A stretch of DNA of 61,802 bases from Vibrio owensii CAIM 1854 = LMG 25443 (GTDB taxonomy: Bacteria; Pseudomonadota; Gammaproteobacteria; Enterobacterales; Vibrionaceae): contig NZ_JPRD01000018.1 in the NCBI RefSeq assembly GCF_000817815.1, positions 1 to 61,802 on the forward strand, in the 5' to 3' direction. This document shows positions 31,641 to 44,045 of the stretch, in pieces (position 1 is the first letter of the stretch; the number at the start of each line of letters is the position of its first letter). The notes under the pieces are model-generated. The model saw nothing but the letters and a program-made list of their open reading frames with translations. It was not told the DNA's origin and did not search any database. Made by a program: the position numbers and the translations under genes.

Positions 31641-33263
31641 TTACTTAGTGTGTAAGCCTTTTTTCTCCAGCGCTTTGTAAATCAAAGTTTGCTGGATAAG
31701 CGTAACGATGTTCGACACCAACCAGTATAGAACTAGGCCTGATGGGAAGAACAAGAAGAAGAAGGTAAACATAACCGGCATAAAGGTCATGATCTTCTGC
31801 TGCATTGGATCCGTTACTGTTGTTGGGCTCATCTTCTGGATTAGGAACATTGACGCACCCATCAGTAGAGGCAGGATGTAGTAAGGGTCCTGCGCTGAAA
31901 GGTCATGAATCCAACCGAAGAATGGAGAGTGACGTAGCTCAACCGATTCCATTAGTGCCCAGTAAAGCGCGATGAAGATAGGCATCTGTAGGATAAGAGG
32001 TAGACAGCCGCCCAGAGGGTTCACTTTCTCTTTCTTATACAGTTCCATCATCTCTTGGCTCATGCGCTGACGGTCATCACCGATGCGCTCACGCATAGCT
32101 TGCAGCTTAGGCTGTAGCATGCGCATTTTCGCCATAGACGTGTATTGCGCTTTCGTTAGTGGGTACATTGCACCACGAACGATGAAGGTCAAACAGATGA
32201 TTGCCACACCCCAGTTACCCACGAAGCTTTGGATGAAAGCAAGCAATGAGTGAAGTGGTTTAGCGATGAACCATAGCCAGCCGTAGTCCACTACTAGGTC
32301 TAGGTTTGGTGCTACTGCAGCCATTTCTTTTTGTAGCTTAGGACCAACCCATAGTGTTGCTTCAAACTTCGCTTGGTCACCCGTTGCGATAGTTTTGTTT
32401 GGCATACGTACGCCGATGTCACCTAGGTTACCAATCACGCGAGTGTACAGGTTAGTACCTGGTTCGTTGCGTGGGATCCAAGCTGCAGCGAAGTAGTGTT
32501 GGATCATTGCTGCCCAACCTTGGCCATCTGCTAGGTTGATAGACAGGTTACGATCCTGCATATCTTCAAAGCTGTATTTTTTGTAACGAACGTCTTCTGT
32601 TGAGTAAGCACCGCCACGGTAAGTCGGCATTGTGATGCTACCACCAGCGTCCATTAGGTTTTGACGCAAGTGAGCGTACATACCAAATGTTGCGTTGTTA
32701 CCAGAGTTGTTCACAACATCGTATTCCACGTTCAGCGCGTAGCTGCCACGTTTGAATACGTAAGTTTTGATGTATTCGATACCGTTTGCAGTGAATGTCA
32801 TTGGAACGCGTAGTTCGTCTTGACCGTCAGCTAGAGTAAAGCTGTCTGCGCTCACGTTGTAGTGAGGACGGTTAGTGCTGCTAAGATCGATACCTTGAGG
32901 ACCCACTAGACCGCTTTGTGCGATGAACTGGTGGCCTTTGGTGTCTTTTAGCAGAACGAATGGGTCTGATGAATCAAGTTCAGCAGCGTATTTGTTCAGG
33001 TCGGCATGTACCACATCGCCACCAACGGTGTCGATCGACAGAGTTAAAACATCAGTCGTTACTGTGATAGTTTTTGCAGAAGCTTGCTGTTGGCCAGGAA
33101 CTGGATCCAAGTCATCAGCAAAAGATGGTGCAGGTAGAGTACTGCTTGATTGAGCCTGTTCAACCGCTTGAGGTGCTGGATTCTTTGCTACTTGCCATTG
33201 TTGAAACAGCAAGAAAGAAACCAGTGCCAGAGCGATAAGCAGGATATTACGTTGAGAATCCAT
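31641..33263 (-). CDS. yidC: Membrane protein insertase YidC
   Basis: Inserts and folds inner-membrane proteins, alone or with SecYEG. In 540 residues: an N-terminal TM helix (about 5-20), the large periplasmic beta-supersandwich domain (about 55-335), and a five-helix C-terminal core with the conserved arginine in [15 protein letters not shown]. The stop of yidD lies two bases upstream of its start, in line with one transcript. Confidence 0.97.
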   Translation of the reverse strand: MDSQRNILLIALALVSFLLFQQWQVAKNPAPQAVEQAQSSSTLPAPSFADDLDPVPGQQQASAKTITVTTDVLTLSIDTVGGDVVHADLNKYAAELDSSDPFVLLKDTKGHQFIAQSGLVGPQGIDLSSTNRPHYNVSADSFTLADGQDELRVPMTFTANGIEYIKTYVFKRGSYALNVEYDVVNNSGNNATFGMYAHLRQNLMDAGGSITMPTYRGGAYSTEDVRYKKYSFEDMQDRNLSINLADGQGWAAMIQHYFAAAWIPRNEPGTNLYTRVIGNLGDIGVRMPNKTIATGDQAKFEATLWVGPKLQKEMAAVAPNLDLVVDYGWLWFIAKPLHSLLAFIQSFVGNWGVAIICLTFIVRGAMYPLTKAQYTSMAKMRMLQPKLQAMRERIGDDRQRMSQEMMELYKKEKVNPLGGCLPLILQMPIFIALYWALMESVELRHSPFFGWIHDLSAQDPYYILPLLMGASMFLIQKMSPTTVTDPMQQKIMTFMPVMFTFFFLFFPSGLVLYWLVSNIVTLIQQTLIYKALEKKGLHTK

Positions 33264-33265
33264 CG

Positions 33266-33523
33266 TTAGTTATCTCTGTCTTGTTTTTGGACTGGTGGAA
33301 CGGGGTCATACCCCCCTTCATTCAAAGGGTGGCATTTTAATAGACGTTTGCCTGATAACCAACATCCTTTTACAAAACCGTGAGCTCTCAAAGCTTCTAG
33401 CGCGTAAGTGGAACAAGTTGGAGTGAACCGGCAACGAGGACCAATCAGAGGGCTGATAAACCAGCGATATAGATTAATGAGCCCAATGGCTATCCACGTG
33501 AAGGGCGAGACAGGCGATGCCAT
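33266..33523 (-). CDS. yidD: Membrane protein insertion efficiency factor YidD
   Basis: Small amphipathic protein of 85 residues, the same length as in E. coli. It has the signature cysteines in [18 protein letters not shown] and [14 protein letters not shown]. It helps YidC-dependent insertion. The first 34 bases overlap the end of rnpA, the standard arrangement. Confidence 0.95.
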   Translation of the reverse strand: MASPVSPFTWIAIGLINLYRWFISPLIGPRCRFTPTCSTYALEALRAHGFVKGCWLSGKRLLKCHPLNEGGYDPVPPVQKQDRDN

Positions 33524-33846
33524 AGCTTATCAAACAACTTAAATAATTCCTCATTGCTTAAATCTTGCGCGCTTTTCTTTGCAATCACAACAAAATCTTT
33601 ATTTGGAAGTTGATGTTGATTGTTACGAAAGCTTTCACGAGCCAAACGCTTAAAGCGGTTACGACCAACAGCTGTTTTGATTTGCTTTTTCGGAACAGCT
33701 AAACCTAATCGAGGATGAGAAAGTTTGTTATTGCGTGCAATGATGGTGAAATGAGGCGAGCCAGCTCGATGAGCTTGCTGGAAGACGTTTTGATAATGCT
33801 CGGGAGTTAACAAGCGTAACTCCCGATTAAACGCGTACGTGTTCAA
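33490..33846 (-). CDS. rnpA: Ribonuclease P protein component
   Basis: Basic protein of 118 residues that binds M1 RNA to mature tRNA 5' ends. The RNR signature is [15 protein letters not shown] near residue 61. It follows rpmH by 13 bases and overlaps yidD. Confidence 0.96.
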   Translation of the reverse strand: MNTYAFNRELRLLTPEHYQNVFQQAHRAGSPHFTIIARNNKLSHPRLGLAVPKKQIKTAVGRNRFKRLARESFRNNQHQLPNKDFVVIAKKSAQDLSNEELFKLFDKLWHRLSRPSRG

Positions 33847-33859
33847 AATAAACTAGCGA

Positions 33860-33994
33860 TTATTTTGATAGGCGCGCACGGCCTTTTGCACGACGTGCGT
33901 TGATAACTTTACGACCGTTCTTAGTTGCCATGCGAGCACGGAAGCCGTGAGTACGCTTGCGCTTTAGAACTGTAGGTTGAAAAGTGCGTTTCAT
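33860..33994 (-). CDS. rpmH: 50S ribosomal protein L34
   Basis: 44-residue, very basic ribosomal protein beginning [18 protein letters not shown] and ending RARLSK. It is too short for common length cut-offs but is unmistakable. It heads the rpmH-rnpA-yidD-yidC cluster. Confidence 0.98.
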
Positions 33995-34121
33995 GATAAT
34001 TACCTTTACTGATCAGTAGTTTTAGGTTCTTGTTAAACCCGGCGTGGGCATTTTGCTTTCTTTATATAAAGAAGCTCTTTATTAAAGAAGAACAACCGAC
34101 GCCTCTCAACAAAGAGGCGGA

Positions 34122-34150
34122 ATTGTAATCACACTCACATAATGTGTCAA
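34122..34150 (-). promoter_or_regulatory. Main rpmH promoter
   Basis: Minus strand TTGACA and TACAAT are separated by 17 bases, 11 of 12 consensus positions. It lies about 130 bases upstream of rpmH, and an imperfect 7-bp hairpin (34100-34119) falls in the leader. Confidence 0.8.
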
Positions 34151-34181
34151 TGACTCATGAGTACGAAATTCCGGCCGGGCG

Positions 34182-34209
34182 ATTATACGTAGTGTGAGTA
34201 AAATCTCAA
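34182..34209 (-). promoter_or_regulatory. Second, upstream rpmH promoter
   Basis: Minus strand TTGAGA and TATAAT are separated by 16 bases. It is in tandem with the main promoter, as the rpmH promoters are in E. coli. Confidence 0.6.
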
Positions 34210-34236
34210 GGATCGATTGATCTTGATGCTTGATCT

Positions 34237-34974
34237 TTACTCTATTCCAACTTGGTTAAGGAATTTTTTCAAACGAGGATCTTGTGGATTATCGAATATA
34301 TCTTGTGGAGAACCTTGTTCAACGATGTTGCCTTCGGCCATAAAGATCACTCTATCCGCCACTTCTTTAGCAAATTGCATCTCGTGCGTGACCACTAACA
34401 TTGTTTGATGTTGATTGGCTAACTTCTTCATTAATGAGAGAACTTCTCCAACCCATTCCGGATCCAACGCAGACGTTGGCTCATCAAAAAGCAGCAGTTC
34501 TGGTTGCAGCGCCATCGCTCGGCCGATACCCACACGTTGTTGTTGGCCACCAGACAGAGCCGCTGGATAACTTTCTCCTTTATCGCCAAGGCCGATGTCA
34601 TCCAGAATTTCTTGAGCACGCTTGAGAGCGTCTTCTTTTTTCCAGCCGCGTACCGTGATCAAGCCTTCTGCGATGTTCTGACGCGCGTTCATATGAGCAA
34701 ATAGGGCATAGTTTTGAAAAACAAACCCAGTTCGGCGGCGTAGAGCCAATACTTCTGCTTTGGTGTATTTTTGTGTATCGACGGAGATGTCATCGATGGT
34801 AATACGACCTTCGTCTGCTTGCTCTAAGAAGTTAACAGTACGTAGAAGTGTCGATTTACCCGTTCCACTTGAGCCAATAATAACGATGATCTCACCTTGC
34901 TTGATATCGAGAGCAATACCTTTGAGGACTTCTGTTTCGCCAAAGCGTTTGTGGATATTTTCTAATTTGATCAT
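34237..34974 (-). CDS. Polar amino-acid ABC transporter ATPase
   Basis: Cytoplasmic ATPase of the GlnQ/HisP type, 245 residues: Walker [10 protein letters not shown] near 33, Q-loop, signature [17 protein letters not shown] near 138 and Walker [15 protein letters not shown]. Start overlaps the stop of the permease gene by four bases, so it is coupled. Substrate is not defined by sequence. Confidence 0.92.
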   Translation of the reverse strand: MIKLENIHKRFGETEVLKGIALDIKQGEIIVIIGSSGTGKSTLLRTVNFLEQADEGRITIDDISVDTQKYTKAEVLALRRRTGFVFQNYALFAHMNARQNIAEGLITVRGWKKEDALKRAQEILDDIGLGDKGESYPAALSGGQQQRVGIGRAMALQPELLLFDEPTSALDPEWVGEVLSLMKKLANQHQTMLVVTHEMQFAKEVADRVIFMAEGNIVEQGSPQDIFDNPQDPRLKKFLNQVGIE

Positions 34975-35642
34975 CGTACGTACGCCTTATTCAATTTTGC
35001 CTCTGCCCAAATTTGTACTCGAGTCAGAATCACTACCACACCCCAGTAAATAAGAGCGACGGCAAGGAAAGCTTCGAAGAAGCGGAAGCTTGAAGAAGCT
35101 TCCATTTGCGCTTTAGCCATGATTTCAGCCACACCCAGCGTGAAGGCAAGGGAAGTGGACTTAATCATATCGATGAAATAGTTCATAAGAGAAGGCAGTG
35201 CGACGCGCGTTGCTTGTGGCAAAATCACCCGACGCATTGCTTGAGGTGTCGTCATCCCCACTGACAAGCTCGCTTCCATCTGACTGCGATCGATACCAAT
35301 GATGGCGGCGCGAATACTCTCTGCCATATAAGCGGCAAAGTGGAGCGTTAAGCCAATCACTGCCGCGGAGAAGGCATCAATGCCCACCATGAATGGGAAG
35401 ATTTGCGGTAAGCCGTAGTAGAGCAAAAACAGTTGTACCAAAAGCGGAGTACCACGGAAGAAGCTGATGTAAAGTTGGCTCAATTGGTCGAGAACTGGCA
35501 GCTTAAATACGCGAATGTTCGCTAAAATAACGGCTAGAATCAGTGAAAAGACCAATCCCCATGTGGCCATTTCCATGGTTGTGCCAAGATACTTGAGCAG
35601 TATCGGCAACAGTTCCAACATGTAATTAAAATCAAATCCCAT
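34971..35642 (-). CDS. Polar amino-acid ABC transporter permease
   Basis: Inner-membrane permease, 223 residues, about five TM helices, with the EAA-type loop [23 protein letters not shown] near residue 143. It is single in this cluster, so it probably forms a homodimer with two ATPase copies. Two terminator-like hairpins separate it from the binding-protein gene upstream. Confidence 0.9.
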   Translation of the reverse strand: MGFDFNYMLELLPILLKYLGTTMEMATWGLVFSLILAVILANIRVFKLPVLDQLSQLYISFFRGTPLLVQLFLLYYGLPQIFPFMVGIDAFSAAVIGLTLHFAAYMAESIRAAIIGIDRSQMEASLSVGMTTPQAMRRVILPQATRVALPSLMNYFIDMIKSTSLAFTLGVAEIMAKAQMEASSSFRFFEAFLAVALIYWGVVVILTRVQIWAEAKLNKAYVR

Positions 35643-35664
35643 ACGACTTACCTTGAGAAAAGAA

Positions 35665-35689
35665 AAGGTGGAATACGAAGTTCCACCTT
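35665..35689 (-). terminator. Terminator-like hairpin 2 between binding protein and permease genes
   Basis: AAGGTGGAA (35665-35673) and TTCCACCTT (35681-35689) form a perfect 9-bp stem. The minus strand continues TTTTCTTTTC. It may act with hairpin 1 to reduce downstream transcription or to protect the upstream mRNA end. Confidence 0.6.
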
Positions 35690-35705
35690 GTCATTGAGTT
35701 AAAAA

Positions 35706-35732
35706 AGGACGCGAGATAAAGCTCTGCGTCCT
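35706..35732 (-). terminator. Terminator-like hairpin 1 after the binding-protein gene
   Basis: AGGACGC and GCGTCCT pair, with an inner GAG/CTC extension. On the minus strand the stem is followed by a run of Ts. It lies 16 bases after the binding-protein stop. Confidence 0.8.
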
Positions 35733-35747
35733 AAAAGAAGAGAAGTT

Positions 35748-36494
35748 TTACTTAGTGATGTCGGCACCAAACCATTTCACAGAAATCTTCTCTACTGTTC
35801 CGTCGGCACGCATCTCTTCAAGCGCTTTATTCACTTCTGCCTGTAGCTTACGACCTTTTTCGTTATCAACGAATGGCCAAGCGTTTTGAATCGTTTCAAA
35901 TGGTTCACCCGCAAGTTGTAGCGGTAGACCGGTTTTCTTAATCAGTTCTAATGCAGACAGACGGTCCATAACGAACGCATCAGCACGGCCTAGCGCTACA
36001 TCGTGCTCAATACCAGTATCGTAAGTCTTGATGTTGATCTTGCCGTCTTTGTCGTAGCTGCGAAGCAACTGCTCAAAGTTAGAGCCTAGGTTAACCGCAA
36101 CGGTTTTGCCTGCTAGATCTTCCACACTTTGAATACTGTCGTTGCCTTTACGTACCGTGATTTGCGCGCCATCTACCACGTATGGGTCTGCAAACAGGTA
36201 TTTCGCTTTACGTGCGTCTGTCATGGTGATCTGGTTTGAGATGGTATCAATACGGCCCGTTTCTAGAAGGCCAAACAAACCAGAAAAGTTCGCTGTTACG
36301 TATTCGATCTTGTAATCGTTACGTTTACCGATCTCATCCCACATATCCACTTCAAAGCCTTGCAGCTTATCTTGCTTCACAAACGTGAATGGGAAGTAAC
36401 GGCCAGACATGCCTACTTTTACTTCAGTAGCGGCTTGAACGGTCGCGGCAGACAAAGCGATGGCTGCAACGGCAACCTTAATCCAGTTTTTCAT
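35748..36494 (-). CDS. Amino-acid ABC transporter substrate-binding protein
   Basis: Periplasmic SBP family 3 protein, 248 residues, with a signal peptide cut near VQA-AT (about residue 21) and the fold motif LQGFEVDMWDEIGKR. Sequence resembles cystine/polar amino-acid binding proteins, but the ligand is not certain. It is the first gene of the cluster and likely the most abundant product, given the hairpins that follow. The same cluster sits between rpmH and dnaA in V. cholerae. Confidence 0.9.
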   Translation of the reverse strand: MKNWIKVAVAAIALSAATVQAATEVKVGMSGRYFPFTFVKQDKLQGFEVDMWDEIGKRNDYKIEYVTANFSGLFGLLETGRIDTISNQITMTDARKAKYLFADPYVVDGAQITVRKGNDSIQSVEDLAGKTVAVNLGSNFEQLLRSYDKDGKINIKTYDTGIEHDVALGRADAFVMDRLSALELIKKTGLPLQLAGEPFETIQNAWPFVDNEKGRKLQAEVNKALEEMRADGTVEKISVKWFGADITK

Positions 36495-36924
36495 AATACA
36501 TCTCCATACTTTTATGGTTGGAAATACTACTGTCAGTTAGCTCAATTAAAGAAATAACCAAGTGCAATAACCTAGACCTCAGAGTAATAAGATCTTATTT
36601 GGTATAGATAGTAGCCAAGATATAGGGATAAGTGATGAAAAAACGATCGGAAAGAGCAGAAATGACGATCGAAAAAAATCGATGAACCAAAATTCATTCA
36701 CAGAGTTATCACCAATTGCTCGATCTAGCTGATTTTGCCCAAATGTGGATCAATGTGTGGGCAAATTTGGGGCAAGATGTGTTGATCTCGCTTAGTTGGG
36801 CGAAATAATTGTGAATAACTTAGATCTTATTCACTGGATCATCGATCAATTGCTGGCGATCTTGGTTATCAACAGGTAAAATTGCCAGTCTTTTCCGATA
36901 ATTCAAATACTCAGTGGGGGCACC
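36495..36924. promoter_or_regulatory. dnaA upstream region with DnaA-box cluster
   Basis: 430 bases without a gene. The half near dnaA holds several near-consensus DnaA boxes: TGTGGATCA at 36744-36752, TGTGAATAA at 36810-36818, TTATTCACT at 36828-36836 and TTATCAACA at 36866-36874. Several GATC sites lie among them. This fits autoregulation of dnaA. The other half contains a 14-bp palindrome (36586-36599) nearer the transporter gene. A GATAAT at 36897 is a possible -10 for dnaA, but no good -35 is apparent. Confidence 0.7.
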
Positions 36925-38331
36925 GTGTCATCTTCGCTTTGGTTGCAATGTTTGCAGCAGCTTCAAGAAGAGCTACCAGCTACAGAATTCAGCATGTGGG
37001 TTCGTCCGTTACAAGCGGAGCTCAATGACAATACTCTCACTCTGTTCGCTCCAAACCGCTTTGTTTTGGATTGGGTTCGCGACAAGTACCTGAACAGCAT
37101 CAATCGTCTACTGCAGGAATACTGCGGTAACGACGTCCCTAGCTTACGCTTTGAAGTGGGCAGTCGCCCAGTTGCAGCTCCTAAGCCGGCACCGACACGT
37201 ACGCCAGCTGATGTGGCTGCTGAATCTTCAGCACCAGCGCAATTGCAAGCTCGTAAGCCTGTGCATAAAACGTGGGATGACGACGCTCAAGCGATCGCGA
37301 ACATCAACCACCGCTCAAACGTGAACCCAAAGCACAAGTTCAACAACTTCGTGGAAGGTAAGTCGAACCAACTAGGTTTGGCTGCAGCACGTCAGGTTTC
37401 TGATAATCCGGGCGCAGCTTACAACCCGTTGTTCCTATACGGTGGCACTGGCTTAGGTAAAACGCACTTGTTGCATGCCGTGGGCAACGCGATTGTGGAT
37501 AACAAGCCAAACGCGAAAGTTGTGTACATGCACTCTGAGCGTTTTGTCCAAGACATGGTAAAAGCACTGCAAAACAATGCGATTGAAGAATTCAAACGTT
37601 ACTACCGCAGTGTTGATGCGCTTCTTATCGATGACATTCAGTTCTTTGCTAATAAAGAGCGTTCACAGGAAGAATTCTTCCATACTTTCAACGCGTTATT
37701 GGAAGGTAACCAACAGATCATTCTTACATCAGACCGTTATCCAAAAGAGATCAGCGGTGTGGAAGATCGTCTAAAATCACGTTTTGGTTGGGGTCTAACG
37801 GTTGCGATCGAGCCGCCTGAATTAGAAACCCGCGTAGCGATCTTGATGAAGAAAGCGGAAGACCACCAAATCCACCTAGCGGATGAAGTGGCGTTCTTTA
37901 TTGCCAAGCGTCTACGTTCTAACGTTCGTGAACTGGAAGGTGCACTGAACCGCGTTATTGCAAACGCCAACTTCACTGGTCGTCCAATTACGATTGATTT
38001 TGTTCGTGAAGCGCTGCGCGATCTGCTTGCTCTACAAGAAAAGCTTGTAACGATCGACAACATTCAAAAGACGGTCGCGGAATACTACAAGATTAAAGTG
38101 GCGGACTTGCTGTCCAAACGCCGCTCTCGCTCGGTTGCTCGTCCTCGCCAATTGGCGATGGCGCTGGCAAAAGAGCTGACCAACCACAGCTTGCCTGAAA
38201 TTGGTGATGCATTTGGTGGTCGTGACCACACCACGGTGCTGCATGCATGTCGCAAGATTGAGCAGCTGCGTGAAGAGAGCCACGATATTAAAGAAGATTA
38301 CTCTAACTTGATTCGCACCCTGTCTTCGTAA
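36925..38331 (+). CDS. dnaA: Replication initiator DnaA
   Basis: Binds DnaA boxes and opens oriC. The 468 residues from a GTG start have domain I (1-85), a proline-rich linker (about 86-130), the AAA+ domain with Walker [11 protein letters not shown] near 173 and Walker B LLIDDIQF, and the C-terminal DNA-binding signature [13 protein letters not shown] near 432. Its oriC is about 7.3 kb away on the other side of the transporter and rpmH cluster. dnaN follows by 63 bases. Confidence 0.97.
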   Translation: MSSSLWLQCLQQLQEELPATEFSMWVRPLQAELNDNTLTLFAPNRFVLDWVRDKYLNSINRLLQEYCGNDVPSLRFEVGSRPVAAPKPAPTRTPADVAAESSAPAQLQARKPVHKTWDDDAQAIANINHRSNVNPKHKFNNFVEGKSNQLGLAAARQVSDNPGAAYNPLFLYGGTGLGKTHLLHAVGNAIVDNKPNAKVVYMHSERFVQDMVKALQNNAIEEFKRYYRSVDALLIDDIQFFANKERSQEEFFHTFNALLEGNQQIILTSDRYPKEISGVEDRLKSRFGWGLTVAIEPPELETRVAILMKKAEDHQIHLADEVAFFIAKRLRSNVRELEGALNRVIANANFTGRPITIDFVREALRDLLALQEKLVTIDNIQKTVAEYYKIKVADLLSKRRSRSVARPRQLAMALAKELTNHSLPEIGDAFGGRDHTTVLHACRKIEQLREESHDIKEDYSNLIRTLSS

Positions 38332-38394
38332 TCGGTTAGAATGACAGTATTCTAAGCAAATCATTAATTGAGCTGACAGCGTAAAGAGCCAAGC

Positions 38395-39495
38395 ATGAAA
38401 TTTACCATTGAACGTAGTCATTTAATCAAACCGCTACAACAGGTTTCGGGTGCACTAGGTGGCCGACCAACCCTACCAATTCTTGGTAACCTACTGATTA
38501 AAGTAGAAGAGAACGTGTTATCCATGACCGCAACCGATTTGGAAGTGGAATTGGTGAGCAAAGTGGCTCTAGAAGGGGATTTTGAAGCGGGCAGCATTAC
38601 CGTTCCTTCTCGTAAGTTTCTTGATATCTGCCGTGGTCTACCAGATGACTCTATCATCACCTTCGTATTAGAAGGCGATCGTGTACAAGTTCGTTCAGGT
38701 CGTAGCCGTTTCTCACTGGCGACGCTTCCAGCGAACGATTTCCCGAACATTGAAGATTGGCAGAGTGAAGTGGAAGTGTCACTGACTCAGTCTGATCTGC
38801 GTACGCTGATCGAGAAAACACAATTCTCAATGGCGAACCAAGACGTTCGTTACTACCTCAACGGTATGTTGTTTGAAATCGATGGTACGACGCTACGTAG
38901 CGTGGCAACTGACGGTCACCGTATGGCGGTATCTCAAACACAACTCGGTGCAGATTTCGCACAGAAACAAATCATCGTGCCGCGTAAGGGCGTACAAGAA
39001 CTTGTGAAGCTAATGGACGCACCAGAGCAACCTGTCGTGCTACAAATTGGTAGCTCAAATGTGCGTGCAGAAGTGAACAACTTTATCTTCACTTCTAAGC
39101 TTGTTGATGGTCGTTTCCCTGACTATCGCCGCGTAATGCCACAAAGTACGACCAAAACACTAGAAGCAAGCTGTGATGAATTACGCCAAGCGTTTTCTCG
39201 TGCAGCGATTCTTTCTAATGAAAAATTCCGTGGTGTTCGTGTAAATCTTGCGGGCAGTGAAATGCGCATTACTGCCAATAACCCAGAGCAAGAAGAAGCA
39301 GAAGAAATGCTAGACGTGACCTTTGAAGGTGACGCTATCGAGATCGGCTTCAACGTTAGCTACGTGCTTGATGTGCTTAATACACTGCGTTGCGATAACG
39401 TACGTGTGTCGATGTCAGATGCGAACGCAAGTGCGTTGATTGAAAACGCAGACGACGACAGTGCCATGTACGTGGTGATGCCAATTCGTCTATAA
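38395..39495 (+). CDS. dnaN: DNA polymerase III beta sliding clamp
   Basis: Processivity clamp, 366 residues, three repeated clamp domains. The start MKFTIERSHLIKPLQQVSG and the C-terminal VVMPIRL (contact pocket region) are conserved. recF begins ten bases later. Confidence 0.97.
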   Translation: MKFTIERSHLIKPLQQVSGALGGRPTLPILGNLLIKVEENVLSMTATDLEVELVSKVALEGDFEAGSITVPSRKFLDICRGLPDDSIITFVLEGDRVQVRSGRSRFSLATLPANDFPNIEDWQSEVEVSLTQSDLRTLIEKTQFSMANQDVRYYLNGMLFEIDGTTLRSVATDGHRMAVSQTQLGADFAQKQIIVPRKGVQELVKLMDAPEQPVVLQIGSSNVRAEVNNFIFTSKLVDGRFPDYRRVMPQSTTKTLEASCDELRQAFSRAAILSNEKFRGVRVNLAGSEMRITANNPEQEEAEEMLDVTFEGDAIEIGFNVSYVLDVLNTLRCDNVRVSMSDANASALIENADDDSAMYVVMPIRL

Positions 39496-39504
39496 GCCAT
39501 CTGA

Positions 39505-43015
<3,511 letters not shown>

Positions 43016-43042
43016 TCGTACAGACTCAGTCAAATCATACTA

Positions 43043-43075
43043 AAAACGCCATCTCGCAAGAGGTGGCGTTTTTTA
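43043..43075 (+). terminator. Terminator after gyrB
   Basis: AAAACGCCATCT pairs with AGGTGGCGTTTT (one G-T pair) around CGCAAG, followed by a T-tract. Confidence 0.88.
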
Positions 43076-43195
43076 TTGGGTAGAAACGAGATAAAAGAGT
43101 CGAGATACGAGAACGGCTGCGCCCTATGAATATGGGAACGCTTCGAGAGGGAGGAACGACCGAGTCGGGGATCTAAAAATATTTTCATCGGAGCC

Positions 43196-43223
43196 CTTGA
43201 AAGCCCATTTTTCGACCTTATAT
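43196..43223 (+). promoter_or_regulatory. Candidate sigma-32 heat-shock promoter
   Basis: CTTGAAA is followed after 13 bases by CCTTATAT, which fits the sigma-32 -10 consensus CCCCATNT at five of eight positions. The -35 is strong, the -10 weak. It would give a leader of about 250 bases for the small heat-shock gene. Confidence 0.5.
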
Positions 43224-43458
43224 CTAGTTATGAAGAGGGATGGCTAACTTGCTCAACAAGAGAAGAACAGCGCCTCTGGAATCGCTAAACGAGATCGCTC
43301 AGGAGAGGATACTCAGTTTTAGCACACAACTTGACCCTAGATTCGACATCATGTCCCCGCACCTAAAGAGTAGGTCAGAGGAATGAATCATCGGATCCCT
43401 TAGCTCGGCGTTTTCTTGCATAAATGCGCCACGTGGATGACCCTCATCTGGGCTAAGA

Positions 43459-43479
43459 CTATTGCTTAAAAGAGGATAG
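43459..43479 (+). promoter_or_regulatory. ROSE-like RNA thermometer hairpin
   Basis: CTATTGCTT folds back on AGAGGATAG, covering the ribosome site AGAGGA that lies six bases before the hsp20 ATG. The motif TTGCT faces the ribosome site with a G that would be bulged (43464), the hallmark of ROSE elements (UYGCU motif). A second small hairpin, GATGA-CCC-TCATC, lies just upstream (43436-43448). Confidence 0.7.
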
Positions 43480-43482
43480 ATT

Positions 43483-43920
43483 ATGCGTAATGTAGATTTC
43501 TCACCACTATACCGTAATGCAATTGGCTTCGACCGTCTGTTTAACCTGATGGAAGCAAGCTCTGCGAAGAACACTTCTGGCGGTTACCCTCCATACAACA
43601 TCGAGCAAAAAGACGAGCACAACTACCGTATTACTATGGCAGTCGCTGGCTTTGCTGAAGATCAGCTCGATTTGACTCAAAACGAAAACATGTTGATCGT
43701 GAAGGGCGAGCGTAAAGCCGAAGAAGGTAAAAACTACGTTTACCAAGGCATCGCAGAACGCGATTTTGAACGTAAATTCCAACTTGCGGATTACGTAAAA
43801 GTTGTCGGTGCATCAATGGAAAACGGTCTACTTCATATCGATTTAGTTCGTGAAATTCCAGAAGCAATGCAACCGCGTAAGATTACTATCGGTGGTAACA
43901 ACCTGATTGAAAACAGCTAA
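43483..43920 (+). CDS. ibpA: Small heat-shock protein, IbpA/Hsp20 family
   Basis: ATP-independent holdase that keeps denatured proteins in refoldable aggregates. The 145 residues have a short N-terminal arm ([20 protein letters not shown]), an alpha-crystallin domain (about 36-125, with [17 protein letters not shown]) and a C-terminal ITI (IxI) motif at 'RKITI' for oligomer contacts. The start is fixed by AGAGGA. Regulation is probably by a heat-shock promoter and by a thermometer hairpin at the ribosome site. Only one such gene is seen, without an ibpB neighbour. Confidence 0.9.
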   Translation: MRNVDFSPLYRNAIGFDRLFNLMEASSAKNTSGGYPPYNIEQKDEHNYRITMAVAGFAEDQLDLTQNENMLIVKGERKAEEGKNYVYQGIAERDFERKFQLADYVKVVGASMENGLLHIDLVREIPEAMQPRKITIGGNNLIENS

Positions 43921-43963
43921 TCAGCTGATGAAACTTCAGTTAACCACACGGTTATAGAATGAG

Positions 43964-43989
43964 AAAGAGTGCCATATGGGCGCTCTTTT
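43964..43989. terminator. Terminator between hsp20 and avtA
   Basis: AAAGAGTGCC pairs with GGCGCTCTTT (one G-T pair), followed by further Ts on the plus strand. It serves hsp20 and perhaps the convergent avtA. Confidence 0.8.
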
Positions 43990-44045
43990 TAGTTTAGGGC
44001 TTTCAAAGCCGCAATTTCAAAGAGAAGCGGCTGAGTTTAATCGGT

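Larger units (their letters stand above)
43016..43482. other. gyrB-hsp20 intergenic region
   Basis: 467 bases without a gene. From the left: a gyrB terminator (43043-43075), a stretch with repeated CGAGATA words that may be a dispersed repeat (43080-43165), a candidate heat-shock promoter (43196-43223) and a leader of about 250 bases ending in a ROSE-like hairpin at the ribosome site. No convincing open frame lies within. Confidence 0.6.

Noticed and set aside
33497..33512. CACGTG-containing site as a parS candidate
   Set aside because: Only one half resembles parS, and it is inside yidD/rnpA coding sequence.
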